A stretch of DNA of 64,000 nt from Clitopilus passeckerianus (taxonomy: Eukaryota > Basidiomycota > Agaricomycetes > Agaricales > Entolomataceae). The stretch is taken from NCBI GenBank assembly GCA_944990035.1, contig CALYLX010000115.1, positions 248,001 through 312,000 on the forward strand. Direction: 5' to 3'. Position numbers and translations under genes: made by a program. This document shows, piece by piece, positions 23,607-36,000 of the stretch; the stretch's first letter is position 1; every line of letters starts with the position of its first letter. The notes beneath the pieces were generated by a model, which was not told where the DNA came from, did not search any database, and saw only the letters and a program-made list of their open reading frames with translations.

Positions 23607-25403
23607 ATGTCAATGGTCACCGGTCACCGTAGCACTGTCGCTAAGATTGCTAACTCTCTCTTGACCATTGCAATCGCGCAAACTGCGATGGAGGATTATA
23701 CCTCCATCTCGCAGACTACCAACTCTGATCTACAAGAGAGTGTCACTCCTAAGACAGGCAGCGAATCCCAACTCCAATGCAACCTGCCAGAGGATGTCCT
23801 TCGTAGCATCTTCCTGCTGAACACAGACAAGGACATCCCAGAATATCGTCGCACAACCTTTGCCTGCTCACAGGTCTGCAGAGCATGGAGGAATGCTTCT
23901 CATGGATACGGTATCCTCTGGGCCCGCATAATAGACTTCCAACACGACCCACTCCCTCGCCTCGAGAGGCTCTTGGATCGTTCGTTCCCTTCTCCTATCG
24001 ATCTTGGAGGAAAGGGTAATGTTATCAATATGGCTATCAAAAGGGAGTCGGATGTCAGCGAGCCTGCTGCCTATCTCGACCTTCTCTTTAAGCATAGCAC
24101 ACGATGGCGGGATGTAAACCTGGTGTGGGAAGGCGACGCGGTGCAAGAATACAAGAAATATATGTCCGAATTCCTCCTTCAGCCCGCACCGAATGTCCGG
24201 TTCCTTGGCTTGGAGCAGAACCAACAAAGCCTCCTCTCAAGCCCTCTGTTTAGTGGACATGCCCCTTGCCTTCGATCCCTCCAATTATGGGGTGTATTCC
24301 CAGATTTGGACCCCTTCATTGTGATAGGGAGCAGGCTTCAGGAACTTGTGGTGAAGTGTCGCACAATAACCATGAACCCTCCCCCAACTCTTCAGCAATG
24401 GCTGGGGTTCCTCGACACCACCCCAAACTTGCGGCTTCTGACTCTTGAAAACTCGATCTCCGAGCCTGTGGGCCACTTGCCGGTGACAGATATCGTCACA
24501 TTGGCCAAGCTAGAGTTACTCGGCCTAGACGCATCCCCGACGGTGTGCAGCAGCTTGTTGGACAGTTTGTCCATTCCATCAAGCTGCGGTCTCATCCTAC
24601 GATCCGATGACGTTGATTCCGGGCCCGACGGGCCTCATATACTGAAGATAGTCAGGCAGAGAGTGAGAGGATGGACAAAAACAGCCCTGAAGCGCTCATT
24701 GCATGCACAATTTGTGGAGCACCACACTTTAATCTTCTTCAGGAATTTCCCACTGGACGAGACTCTGACTCTCGGCTTAGTGGTTGAGGAATTGTGGGAA
24801 GGACATTCTCCTCCAGATGATCCACCCTTGGTTGTTCGTCTTGGAACGCATTCCCTCACGCCGCAGAGAGCTTTGGAATTGTTCACTTCCTTGTTCGCGT
24901 TGTTCGAAGACACTTTCCCTACAACCACCCTTTTAGAACTGTGGATCGAGGAATACCGTTCTATGAGCCAACAGGCATTTCCACCCTTGCTACCAGGACT
25001 TCATCAACTCAACAGCCTGGAAACCCTTGAGATTTTCGACAAATCATACAAACACTTCTTCCCACTTCTCAAGCAAACACAACACCACTCTGCAGTCCTT
25101 CTCCCTGCGCTGCAAATAATTCGATTCGTATCACGATGGATGGGGAAGCTCAGACTGAGCGACGCGTCTGCAATCGAGTCCTTCCTCCGATGGCGGAAGG
25201 AACAAGGTTTCCCCATCCCTGCCATTGATGTTTACGAGAGTTTGGTGGAATCAGTCATCGATGAATCACACCTCCGAGAGGTGGTGAAAATAGCAGATCC
25301 AATTTACTGGGAATTCAAGTACGGCTGTAACACAGACGAAGAGCCTCTTTCAAGCTCAGGCGGCGAAGAGGAATACGATACTGCTGAGGAGGCACGCACC
25401 TGA
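23607..25403 (+). CDS. F-box/leucine-rich protein, intact copy
   Basis: This is an intron-free 598-codon frame. ATG 23607 is the first start, but ATG 23688 (MEDYTSISQT) is closer to the F-box and matches the region where copy 3 becomes alignable, so it may be the true start. The F-box is at about residues 59-100 (LPEDVLRSIFLLN, then ACSQVCRAWRNAS and LWARIIDF). Irregular leucine-rich segments follow (PCLRSLQLWGVFPDLDPF, PNLRLLTLENSI, LAKLELLGLDASP). The tail is acidic. F-box proteins of this type recruit substrates to SCF ubiquitin ligases via Skp1; the target is unknown. It lies between two decayed relatives, which indicates local duplication and loss. Confidence 0.75.
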   Translation: MSMVTGHRSTVAKIANSLLTIAIAQTAMEDYTSISQTTNSDLQESVTPKTGSESQLQCNLPEDVLRSIFLLNTDKDIPEYRRTTFACSQVCRAWRNASHGYGILWARIIDFQHDPLPRLERLLDRSFPSPIDLGGKGNVINMAIKRESDVSEPAAYLDLLFKHSTRWRDVNLVWEGDAVQEYKKYMSEFLLQPAPNVRFLGLEQNQQSLLSSPLFSGHAPCLRSLQLWGVFPDLDPFIVIGSRLQELVVKCRTITMNPPPTLQQWLGFLDTTPNLRLLTLENSISEPVGHLPVTDIVTLAKLELLGLDASPTVCSSLLDSLSIPSSCGLILRSDDVDSGPDGPHILKIVRQRVRGWTKTALKRSLHAQFVEHHTLIFFRNFPLDETLTLGLVVEELWEGHSPPDDPPLVVRLGTHSLTPQRALELFTSLFALFEDTFPTTTLLELWIEEYRSMSQQAFPPLLPGLHQLNSLETLEIFDKSYKHFFPLLKQTQHHSAVLLPALQIIRFVSRWMGKLRLSDASAIESFLRWRKEQGFPIPAIDVYESLVESVIDESHLREVVKIADPIYWEFKYGCNTDEEPLSSSGGEEEYDTAEEART

Positions 25404-25649
25404 GCAAGGCAAAGAAGTGGTAACGACGTATACCGACGACTCCTCTCCAGTACATACCTGTTTCTGCTAGCGACCCATGTTTCAAGGAGAGCCTTAGTGG
25501 GGTGGCACTTGAGAATAGATGCTCAAGCTCGACGCAGTCTTTCCCTTACGCGTGTCCGGGTATTGGTGCCAAGCAGTCCCCTGATCAAGCATACATTGAT
25601 AAGTGGATGATAACTCTCATTTGACCATCATGTCGACCCAAAGATAGAT

Positions 25650-27218
25650 CACAATTTCACCATACAGACTACCACCCATGCACATGATCCCCTCGAGAAT
25701 GACATCCTGAAGACAGAGTGTTGCTACCTACCAGAGGATATCCTTCACAGCATTTTCCTGCTGAACACCGATCGTCACACAATTTTTGCCTGCTCACAGG
25801 TCTGCAGAGCATGGTGGAATGCTTCTCTTGGATTTCCCGTCCTCTGGAGCCGTATAATAGACTTCCAATACGATCTACTTCTTCGTATTGAGAAGCTCTT
25901 GGATTGCTCCTCCCCAGCCCCTATTGACCTTGGAAGAAGCCACAGACCTATAATCTGCGACTCTGATGCTCGTTGGAACACTTTTGGGAAATATAGGGCC
26001 AGATGACGTGATGTATTCCTGTTGTGGGATGGGGTGAAAGACATAGAAGCATACGAACAGTTCAAGTTGGGGTTTCTTCCGAAAAACCGGCACCAAATGT
26101 CCGCTTCCTTGGCTTGCAGCAGCCCAGCCAAAGCACTCTTTCCAGCCCGCTGTTTGCTGGTCATGCCCCATCCCTCCGATCCCTCCAATTAGGGGGTTTA
26201 GTCCCAGATTTGGACCCCTTCTTGATGGTAGGGCCCAGGCTCGAGGAGCTTATGGTGGCCTACTATGGAAGGAGCAAGGCGCTGACCCTTCTGCAATGGC
26301 TGAGGCACCTAGAAACCACGCCAAACCTGCGTCATCTTAGCCTTAAACATTCGATAACAGAATGTAGCACTCCGCTGGCCGCGATGAATACCGTTGTATT
26401 GGACAAGCTGGATCTACTATGCGTGGACGCACCTCCGAGACTGTGCAGCAGCTTATTGGACAATCTATCCATCCTATCGAGCTGTGGGCTGTTCATACAC
26501 TCCGATGAAGTTACCCTAGGACCCGATGAATCTTCGATACTGAAGATTGTGAGGCAGAGGGTAGCAGGATGGACAGAAACAGCCGTGAAACGCTCGCTAC
26601 ATGCACACTTTGTGCAGCGCATTGACAAGTCTCTCATATTCTTCAGCAACCTAGTCGGGCTGTACGAAAACCAAAGCTACAACTCGGTGATTGAGGCACT
26701 ACGGGGAGGAGATCTTGCTTCGGCGCCTGATCCACCCTTAGTGATTCGCCTTGATACGGGTGTCCTCGAACCACAAAAAGCGATGGAATCATTCATCTCT
26801 TTATTCTTGATGTTCGAAGACACCTTTCCAACAACCACATTTTTAAACCTGTGGATCGAAGACCAGCGTCCCATAAGCCAACAGGCGTTTCCGCCTTGGC
26901 TACCGGGACTTAAAATGGCTCGGTGGCCTGGAAATCCTTGAGATTTTCGACAACTCTTACAAACACCTCTTTCCCCTTCTCAAGCAAACACAGCACCACT
27001 CCGCCGTGCTTCTCCCTGCGCTGCAAATAATCCGAATCTTGTCACGATACATGGGGAGGCTCGGCCTGAGCGACGCGTCTAGCATCGAGTCCTTCCTCCG
27101 ATGGCGCGAGGAACAAGGTTTCCCTATCCCCGCCATTGGTGTTTACGGTAGCGTATCGAAGGAGGTTGATGAATCGCGTCTTCGAGATGTTGTAAAAATA
27201 ATTGATCCATTTGCCTAG
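25650..27218 (+). pseudogene. decayed F-box protein, copy 3, close paralogue of the intact gene
   Basis: This copy aligns along almost the whole intact neighbour. The F-box start is YLPEDILHSIFLLNTD, and about six codons (matching DIPEYR) are missing just after it. A TGA at 26004-26006 stands where the intact gene has Trp (TGG) in TRWRDV. The frame slips near 26075, between LGFLPK and KPAPNVRFLGL, and again near 26925, between PPWLPGL and SLEILEIFDNSYKH. The last part ends at 27218. Between the breaks, open text of about 300 codons (26024-26941) is well preserved, so inactivation is fairly recent. No function is expected for the full product. Confidence 0.8.
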
Positions 27219-28554
27219 AGTTGCAAGTATGGATAGAACACGAGCGATGGAGAACCTCCATTGAATTCGGACGAGGAAGAGGAACACGGTAGACCTGAGG
27301 AACTCATATGAGCAGGGCAAAGAAATAGTAAAATAGATTCAAACCTTTCTATGCGTCGTAAAATGATATTGCTACACCTCTAGTACCTATTCATGAGCTG
27401 CCTGATTTTGTTTCCGTTCCTCCCGCAGCGCATCACGCAATTTTTGAAGCCGGACTGTCACTGTCGACGAAGATCCGCTTGTGCGAGCCTGGAATTCTTC
27501 CAAGAAGTTATGTATGGTCTTGAATGTGCTCTTAACAGACAAGCTATTGGAAGATAGCGGCTGCAAACGTGCTGGGGGGTGCAACGGCGCGTCCATTAGA
27601 TTTTCGAGCTGGTGGATGGTGGTCAAGCCGAAATGCTGATGTAATCAGCATAAACGCCCCAAATGGATACTATTGATGGCCTGAAGTTGGCCACCTTAGA
27701 GTATTTCTCGTCCTGCAGTTGAAAGAAGTTATCTGGATAATATTATGGGGTGCTTTTCTAAGATTTCGTGTGCTCTGAACACGATAGTGGTATCAGTATG
27801 TTTAAATATGTACTCATTCAAATTCTATGGATAAATTGAGCGCCGCGGCCAATTTGATGGCCAGACTGGGAAGCTGGCCACTAGACATATAGTGCAAACC
27901 TGCGTGCAGCCAATCTCTCCGGATAAGCTGGAATCGCAAGTAGACTTATATACAACCATGAATATATCTCTACTAAACGAAGAGATGAAGAATTGACTTT
28001 GCCATGAGCGTACCGAGTTTTGATGGGCGGGAAATAGTGATTTTCGGACATTCTCGAGCGCCTCATGTCGTACACCACAACTTATTTGGTTTAAGACCTC
28101 GTTTTGGCCACCATAGCATAGTTTTATACATATATTCAGTCTATAATGCTCAAAAATCCTCTGGAATTCGCGGTGTGGTGAAAGACGTGCAAGTGGCCAG
28201 TTTCCCAGTCCGGCCAACTTCCGGGTCGGAGATAGTATGTATTTACTCCCACAGTAGCAGTTGACGGAGGTCAGATCTGACCAAACGAGCAAAAGCTCGC
28301 CAAAAACCATTTACAACTGCTTCGACTTGCTATTTGCCTGGTGCAAACTCGCGTTTAAATTGTAACTTGCCTTTATATTATCTATGAGACATTGAGAAAA
28401 CCTGCGCATGTCACTTGGCAGATCGAAAACCTGGATCACAGCCTTGGCTGGTACCTCTTGGAATATATAGACCTGCCAGTTCACACCCAGTGCACATGAA
28501 TGCCCACTAAGGGAACCCTTGAGAAACTCTCCATGGTCAGCCACTGCTTCGACC
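27219..28554. other. mostly non-coding stretch with one possible minus-strand exon
   Basis: Apart from the possible exon at 27387-27613 nothing convincing was seen. Small frames on both strands show no family features. Confidence 0.4.
27387..27613 (-). CDS. possible terminal exon of an unrecognised gene
   Basis: A minus-strand frame ending TAG at 27387-27389 reads HQLENLMDAPLHPPARLQPL, then a Ser-rich linker and a charged helix (RLQKLRDALREERKQNQAAH). It has no good ATG upstream. A CATCAG 3' splice-like signal with a CTGAT branch-like element lies near 27640, so it could be the last exon of a gene whose earlier exons are not clear. I do not recognise it. Confidence 0.25.
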
Positions 28555-29934
28555 ATGTCGATTTTCGAGAATGCAAGGGAGGTATCGATCTATGGAGGAA
28601 GCTTCATAGCTCAGGCGGCCACCTATCATCATACGTATGACCAAGGTTTTTGACTTAAACATATTTTCTTACCGGTCGCTGATACTAACAAATACTATAG
28701 ATATTCTCAACCTTCTAAGGGAGAAAGTCGATGCCGGGGCCCAATACGATTCTGCCGAGCGTTACGATCCTCCCAAATGCCACCCTGGGACATGAGTCAC
28801 CATAATGGACAGGATTAATACTTGGGCCCATGCCACCGGCGAGGCCAAACCTGTCATGTGGCTTAATGGTGCAGCCGGCACAGGGAAGTTCTCCATTGCG
28901 CAGACTTTAGCCGAACGCTGGTCAGAAGCAGGCCTGCTTGCAGCCAGTTACTTCTTCTCTCGCACGGTTGAAGGCCGGAACACCAAAACCGGCCTTATAG
29001 CTACGTCGGCATACCAGCTCGCTCTGACATTCCCTCTGGCCCGGATATATATCGAGAATGCCATTCGTCACGACCCGATGATTTTTGACAAATCTTTGCT
29101 GACCCAGATGACCCACCTCATCATTCATCCCCTCATTGCACCCTGTACCGAAGAGGTTGTCCTGCCCAAAACCATCATTATTGATGCCTAGAGGAGTGTT
29201 CTGCGACCTATTCGGGTTAGAAAAATGAGGACCAGCAGCGCGAAATTCTGGAAGCCATCGCCTTTGCCGCTCAGCATGACCTCCCTATCCGATTCCTCGT
29301 ATCTAGTCGACCAGAGCTTCAGCCCCGAGAAAGCTTCGGGGAAGAACCGCTCAAAGAAATTACATGCTGCAGTGTCCTGGACCAGAGGCTTGATCCCAAT
29401 GCAGATATTGCATTGTTTCTTCGCCACAGGTTCACCAACCTCACTGAACGAAACCCCTACCTTAGATCATGGCCTCCCAAAAATGTGATTTCACTCCTTG
29501 TAGAAAGATCTTCCGGCCACTTCATATACCCTTCAGCTGTCATACGGTATATCGACTCTCCCCGGGCGGACCCAGCACACAACCTCGAGATCGTACTAGG
29601 CATGAGACCTAATGGCGCACAGATGGGAGATCCCTTCGCCGAACTGGATGCTCTGTACAGTGCTATCATGCAGTCAATATCACCAGCCTCAAAATCGGTG
29701 ATCTACACCATCTTTGGAATAATGGCCTACAGCAGCACCTTCGGATTCCGGGACCTAGCATCACGCCTGCTTTTCCCATACATCACATATCAGTCGCCAG
29801 ACTACTTCGAGAAGCTGTTCGACATCCCGTCTGGCCAGGTAGCAAATCGCCACCTACTCGATCTTCACTCCATCCTCGAGATCCCACCTCCAGCGTTTTT
29901 GCGCTACACCGCGCTTACGTGTCTCGTCAGTTAA
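28555..29934 (+). pseudogene. broken NACHT-domain NTPase
   Basis: The start MSIFENAREVSIYGGSF is the usual N-terminus of agaricomycete NACHT proteins. An intron (28646-28700) follows, then LREKVDAGAQ and DPPKCHPGT. A TGA at 28793-28795 sits where family members usually have Arg. The P-loop reads GAAGTGKFSIAQ, with Phe in place of the Ser/Thr that follows the Walker A Lys. At IIDA, just before the Walker B DEC-like position, the frame is lost by one base (TAG near 29189-29191). A second TAG follows at 29218-29220 in the continued frame. The sequence then runs through LPIRFLVSSRPELQ and SSGHFIYPSAVIRYIDS to DLHSILEIPP, where it breaks again. NACHT proteins are STAND-type signalling NTPases linked to self/non-self recognition in fungi. 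This copy is dead and C-terminally truncated. Confidence 0.85.
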
Positions 29935-30155
29935 CCGCAGAGCAGCCTATAACATAGCAGAAAATATATACATTATTTTTTATGAAAGAATAACAAATGA
30001 TATCTGAGTGCTAGATTTTCCATGTCCCTCACGAGACTTGTCATACAACAAACATAAAGTATACCAGTACAACCCAACAATGCCCTGGGTAGTACACAAA
30101 ACGAGGGTAGTACGAAAGAACAAACATACACAGCCAGCGGAAAACACATAATTAC

Positions 30156-32851
30156 TCAAGAAAGCGATGCACAGGATGCAGTTATATCGATATACATTAT
30201 ATCACAAGGCGCGCTGTCCAAATTTTGCCAGAGCCCATTCTTGTCCCAATCACTGGACGCCATGCAATCGTTCATCGCCTCGATTTCTTGGTGGCTAGAG
30301 AACCAGGGTGCGGTCAGCATTTGCTCAGAAGGGTTGACAAGCAAAAATACGTACAACCACCTCTACCCCTTCCTGAGGCTTTCCTCTTTGCTCCAGGTTC
30401 GTCATCCTCGTCGTCTTCTTCCATAGGGGAGGCAGGCCTCTTCTCTACCTTCTTCTTCTCTGCTTTCTTCACGGCAGCCTTGGCGCGGGGTCTAGCCTTC
30501 CTCAGAGGGTAGGTACCAATCGGTGCACCCGGTTCCCGGGAGCAGTTCACGCAGAACCATTCACCATCGGGGACTGCGCTGAGGGGAGGATCGAGGCAGC
30601 CTAAGTGCCAAGGAGCATCGCACTGAATTCCAGAATCAGCAAGATAGTCAGAAGGTGAACGGTATGAGGGAAAGTCACCTTGTCACATTCCAATGGAGAA
30701 TCGTCTTCTCCCTTTTCGGTATCGCATCTGACACACAATGCGGGTGGCTCGACATCTTCGGGGTGACGCATAAGGTCAGACATCTTGTCACTGGGGCGAG
30801 CGAGGAATAGGGTAGTATTTTGGCCGGCAGCAATACTACACACCAGTGTTAAATAAGGGAGAGGGAAGAGGGTGAGGACACGTACTCGAAGACGTCAATA
30901 CCGGTCAAAGGCACATGCTTCGTAGGCTTGGTCGCGCTCTTGGGTTGGTCTTCACCGAGGCCGAGTTCACCTTGATCTTGTTAGTCGGCAGCGCGGGTCA
31001 GGAAAAAAAACCCAATATTCACCATTGGCAGCGTTCTGGCCCCAACCAACAGTCATGCTGATATCGGCATTGTCATCATCTGGCGTGAGGGCCCAGTGGG
31101 TGACGCCACCGCAAGTAGCTCGAGTCATTTTGCAAGCCCTGTAAGCAGCGGCGTCAGGACAGAGAAGCATAAGGTGTCAGAGAGATGACGAACATGATAT
31201 CTTGCATGAACCTGAAGGTTGAGTACGGTGAGCCGGAGGAGCCTGGTTCGGGGTGTCAGCGGCCAATGGTTGGTATTTTGTAAGAGGTCTGACCTTCTCC
31301 GCTGTTCTTCCACTACGGCGAGAGATTGTTAGAGGAGGCGTGGCGAACAGGAAATGCATGCTTACTTTGCCCGTCATCCAATACATTCCTTGCCTGTCGA
31401 TGACGACGCTGTTGGAGGGACCCGCGGCGACGAAAGCGCCCATTGTAGCTTCGTTGGGTCCAGCAAACTAGCAACGAGGTTGAAATGAGTTACATATCGA
31501 TGTGGCGGCGTAGCTGGATACCGTACCTGAGGAACAACTTTGGGTTTGAGAGCATCTACCTGGTTGCCTAGACCGAGTCTGCAATAACCATTATAGCCCC
31601 AAACATGAACGACACTAACGACGAAAGGAGAGGTCAGATTAGCGAAAGTTGAATGAAAGTTCTATGGAGTGGACGTACCCATTTTCCTCAAGTGCTAAGC
31701 TGTGATTTTGACCGGAAGCAATTTGGACAATTTTCTTGCCAGCGAGTTCCCTGACATAGACTATACGATGGAGAAGGGGTTTAGTATTGTGTAGAGTCCG
31801 ATAGCAGATATCACATACTGGGCTGCGGCTCGATGTCGAAGGCGGTCTTGTTGCCAGTGGTGATGCGTTCGCCCGTGGTTCCATTGCCCAATTGGCCATG
31901 CTCCCCGCTACCAAAGCAGTAGACTGTTGTCACAGAAAACAGTCAGAAACGTCGTAACAGTCAAGCAGAGAATGCAAGCACACCTTTCCCTGATTCAGTC
32001 AGAACAGCAGAGAAGGTGATGCCAGCCGAAGCTTGTATCGCATGTTCCGGTTCGCCATCGTACTTGATTCCCTTCACCAACTTGAAATCCGTCACTTCGT
32101 TGCAAACCGATTGACCGCACTATCAAATGAAGAAAACGAGCGTCAAAACCAGGCAGCAAGGGCAATGAAGGCGAAATCATCCTACCTGCCCATACGAGTT
32201 GGCGCCTGCCGACCAGACACTCCCCTCGCTGTCAACAAGGAGCGTGTGGTTTCGCCCACAAGCAGCATGCACGAACTTAGCGTCCACATCTCCGCCCAAT
32301 TCAGCAGGTGTCAAACGGATTGGCGCGTTCTCGGAAACGTATTCGTCGCCCGCAGGCCCGGGAGCGATACCCAGGCAGCCAAACCCGTTCCTCCCAAACA
32401 ACCACGCTGCACCGTCAGTGGCGATAGCCACAAAGTGGCACCCAGAACAAGACGTATGGATTGAGACGATTTCGACGTTGGAGAGGGAGCGTAGGATGTG
32501 TGGTTCGAGGAGGTCGGGGTTTCTGTGGACGAACAAAGGGAAACGTCGTGTGAGATGAACCGTCGCTCAACCGAACAGTATCGTTCTAATAAACTCACAT
32601 TTGACCTTCAGCTTCGCTCTTTGCAGCGCCTCCACGCTCTTTCTTGCCCAATTTCGGCCTATATGGATGTAATAAGCGTTGATGGTGGGCGGTGGGAACA
32701 CAACGTTGCACTTACCAGTCGGTTCCACCACATATCAGGACTATTCGGTGTAAATAACGATTAATATTATCGCCTAATGAGTGCATTGGATGTTATTACC
32801 TCTTCCCCATCGTTGTTCAGGCTGGGAGGCGTTCGCGTCGTTGGAGCTCAT
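30156..32851 (-). CDS. RCC1-repeat protein with C-terminal PHD finger
   Basis: The gene has about 14 exons, ATG at 32851. The first ones are 32800-32851, 32716-32740, 32599-32658 and 32186-32522. A beta-propeller of RCC1 repeats is seen: VLICGGTDWPKLG, AAWLFGRNGFGCLGI, SVWSAGANSYGQCG, VYCFGSGEHGQLGNG, VVHVWGYNGYCRLGLG and VGWGQNAANGELGLG. A C4HC3 PHD finger follows (CVRCDTEKG, then LECDKCDAPWHLGCLDPP and GEWFCVNC), then a basic region (KKAEKKKVEKR). The tail is either unspliced, ending at 30314, or, as preferred, spliced from a GTACGT donor to a TAG acceptor with a CTGAC branch site, ending at 30156. RCC1 repeats bind chromatin or GTPases and PHD fingers read histone H3 tails, so a chromatin-associated role is inferred. 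Confidence 0.85.
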
Positions 32852-33051
32852 GGTGTTGATACAATAGCTGACCGTTGACAGCTCGGAATCAAATTCGAAC
32901 AATGGACCCCGCTTACTACAGGCACTGCCTGTCAACAGAACCATCACAGTAAGAAAGCATACCAGTTCAATTAGTTTCCTCCAGTAAAATAGTCTAAATA
33001 GTATTACTACAATAAAGATCTTCTCAAACCACCTCATTCTCCAAGCCAATC

Positions 33052-36000
33052 TTACTCGCCAATCAGTACTGGGGAGAAACCCAGAATCAGCTCAAGGAAT
33101 CCGGAGTAAATGAACTGAAGGGACATACGGATTCCAGTACCAGCCCGTTTGATGGAATACTAATAGAATTGCAAGAATCAGCGAAACTGCCAGCCTCGAA
33201 AAGTCAGGATCTTCACATACGTCAAACTTATCACCAGAAAGAATCAATACATCCCCATGGACCATAGTAACGACAATCGACCTCTTCTCCGGCTTTTCCT
33301 TGCCTTTCTTAGGAACCGCGGTGGAAGGTTCCTCAGTGTGTGTCGGTGCCGGAAGCGGCACGTCACCAGATTCACCGACAAGGGCCATCTGCATGTCTTC
33401 TGTATCTTGCATAGTAGCATCCACGATCATGTTATCAGCCGACTCTGGAAGTGCTGCTGCCGCGGGTGCTGATGACGGAGAAACATCCTCGATCATATTG
33501 TTATCACCGTTCTCCACCTCAAGAGGCAGCACCCCTGTAGATTTCGATTCAATTTCGGGGGCGGGCTTGCGCTCCCGACTCGAGGCCTTAGTACCTGGAG
33601 GATCAGGCAGACCGGATTTCGGCGTGAGTGTGAGGATGACCTCGGATCCCAAGAACATGACGACAATCGAATCCTTGACACACGAAAGCGGAGAGGTCGC
33701 CTGAGAAAATGTGTTAGAATGCGGAAATAGACTCTGCCAGATCTGAGAGAACGTACTCGCTTAGAACCCGAGGTTACCCAGGCAGATAACGATAGTCGAT
33801 TTATGACGGGAGCCTCGAGTTCACCGTACGTTTTCCCGTAGAACTGCATCACCTCTCTTGCAAAGTTCAAACAGGTCAGCGCCTTTTCCCAGCCGTCTTT
33901 GCTCAGATGATACTCGAAATAGGGAACTGCGGGACAACATCAGCTGGAGCTCCTACAAGGCCGAAAAGAGGCGCACCATTAACTCCCTTGGGTTTGGCCA
34001 AGGGCACGTCCGTTTGAATATCTTGAAACATTCTCGTGGCTTCCTGCTGTAACGCTGGAGTGTTCCCCGTGAAGACATGCTTGACAGCAACACCGGCGTC
34101 GGCTTTGGAGAGGTACGAGAATGTCTGCATTCCATCTTCCCACTGATCAACAAAGGCCTCAACAGCGGAAGCGGGGTAGACATTGTAGGGGTGTGACATT
34201 TGAGCTTTCTGCACTGGGTCGCGGATCTGACTGAGTGAAATAGCATAACCTCGTTGAGTACCATCGGCACGTTTCTGGGAGACATTGAGAATAAGACATA
34301 AGTACGCGTCAAAATAGTGAACCAGAGTTAACTAACCTTGCAAGCTTTGCTGTCGCATTTCCTAAACCTCATCAGTTCCTGGAAGTTGAGTTTCCCGCAG
34401 AGGTCGCAGTACCAGCCCGCTGGAAGACTTTCGTCCTTCACACTGAATCCTTCGCCAACCCCACGCTTGGCCGTGGCATATTCGGGTAGCATGCTCCAAG
34501 GCCGTCCGAGACTTGGATCGTTGCGTAGGGCATAGTTGGGGTGCTTTGACCGGGCAATGGAATGTCGGTTATGAGCCAGAGGTTTGACAGGAGAGTCGAG
34601 GAATCTTCCTTTGCCTTTAGTCGGATACGACCACCAAGGTGAAATGCTTGCTGAGACGTCTAACTTCCGAAGCTCTTGTTCGCTGGGGATCCATTCGCAG
34701 GAAAACGTCCACTGCAACCGACCAGCAGCATACCCATCCGGCGGCTCTTTCTTTGGGCGGTAAGGTAGAACCTCCTCCTACAAAAACGATACTTTTGGTC
34801 AGATCCTAGCTTCAAATCGAAAAAGACAAACTCCTACCTCAACACAAGTGATTTTGAAGAATCCCAGATACGCCAGCCCGCATCCTTTCTCCGCCCTCAC
34901 CTTGAGGACGGCCTTGATAGTCTCCCGCGACGCAACAAGGATGATTGGGGATGATGAAATATATGACTGGAGGATGGCAACCAATTCGAGCGGAAGGTGC
35001 ACAGGGATCTTGTATGTTAAGGACACTGGACTTTCTGAGGAGCCAGCAGCGTTCTGTAAGCCCTCACTAAGAGCTATTCCCGCTTGGGGTACTGAATCTT
35101 CATCCATTGAAAACAGTGTCGCGTCATTGAGGATATTCGTTAGCGCGCTTGGGACCGAGCCTCCAGTATTCGGTGCCAGCGAGGCAGAGCATTCTGCACC
35201 ATTGAATGGAGCGGCGTGGAGTGCTGCCAGGGCTGCAGCCGGGTCCAGGGACGCCGAAGCCATTGTGGAGATGCTTGCCGAAATTATGGTCGGATTCTTG
35301 TCCCTTTGATGCTCTGCTGGAAGGGGAGGCTCAGGATCGTCCGGATAGGCAAGAGGAAAAGACAGCCCGTCATCCACGTCCTCGTCAGGATTAGCCATGG
35401 GAGCTGGTGGCGGGCCTAGCAATTGTAGATCAACGATTGATGATTCGGCGTTTGGAGCTGGTGGCATTGTAGCAAGGGGCCCCGGGACGCCAACTTGTGC
35501 GAAGGGTACATCAGCAGCAATTGTCATCGAGCCAGGAATAGGCATATTGGATGACACATGTGCAAGTGATTGCGAACTTGACGGCTCTGCAACGACAATT
35601 GGCTTGGAATTTGGGACTTGAATAGCTTGTAAAAGTGCCGAAGGACAGGTGAAGTCCCGGATCCTACAAAAACCGTCAGTACCATTTTCACCCAGAAAAG
35701 AACATCCCAAACATACATGGTCAGGTTTAAACGGAATTTCCCCTCCTCATAGCGATCATCTAGGGTGAGAACACCAGCAGCCGAATTCTCTTCCAACACC
35801 ACAACTGGGTATCGAATATTTAGTGACGTGACTCCATTAAGAGGCTTTGCAAGCGCAGGGACAGCCGATGCCAAGTCTTGTTTGTCCTGTAGCCAGCCAA
35901 TCATCAGTATGAATTCACAATATTCAATGGGCGAACATACCGAAGTCCATGCAAATGGCTGCCTCTTTTCCTGATCTAACGGCCGACTGGCATTATCTCC

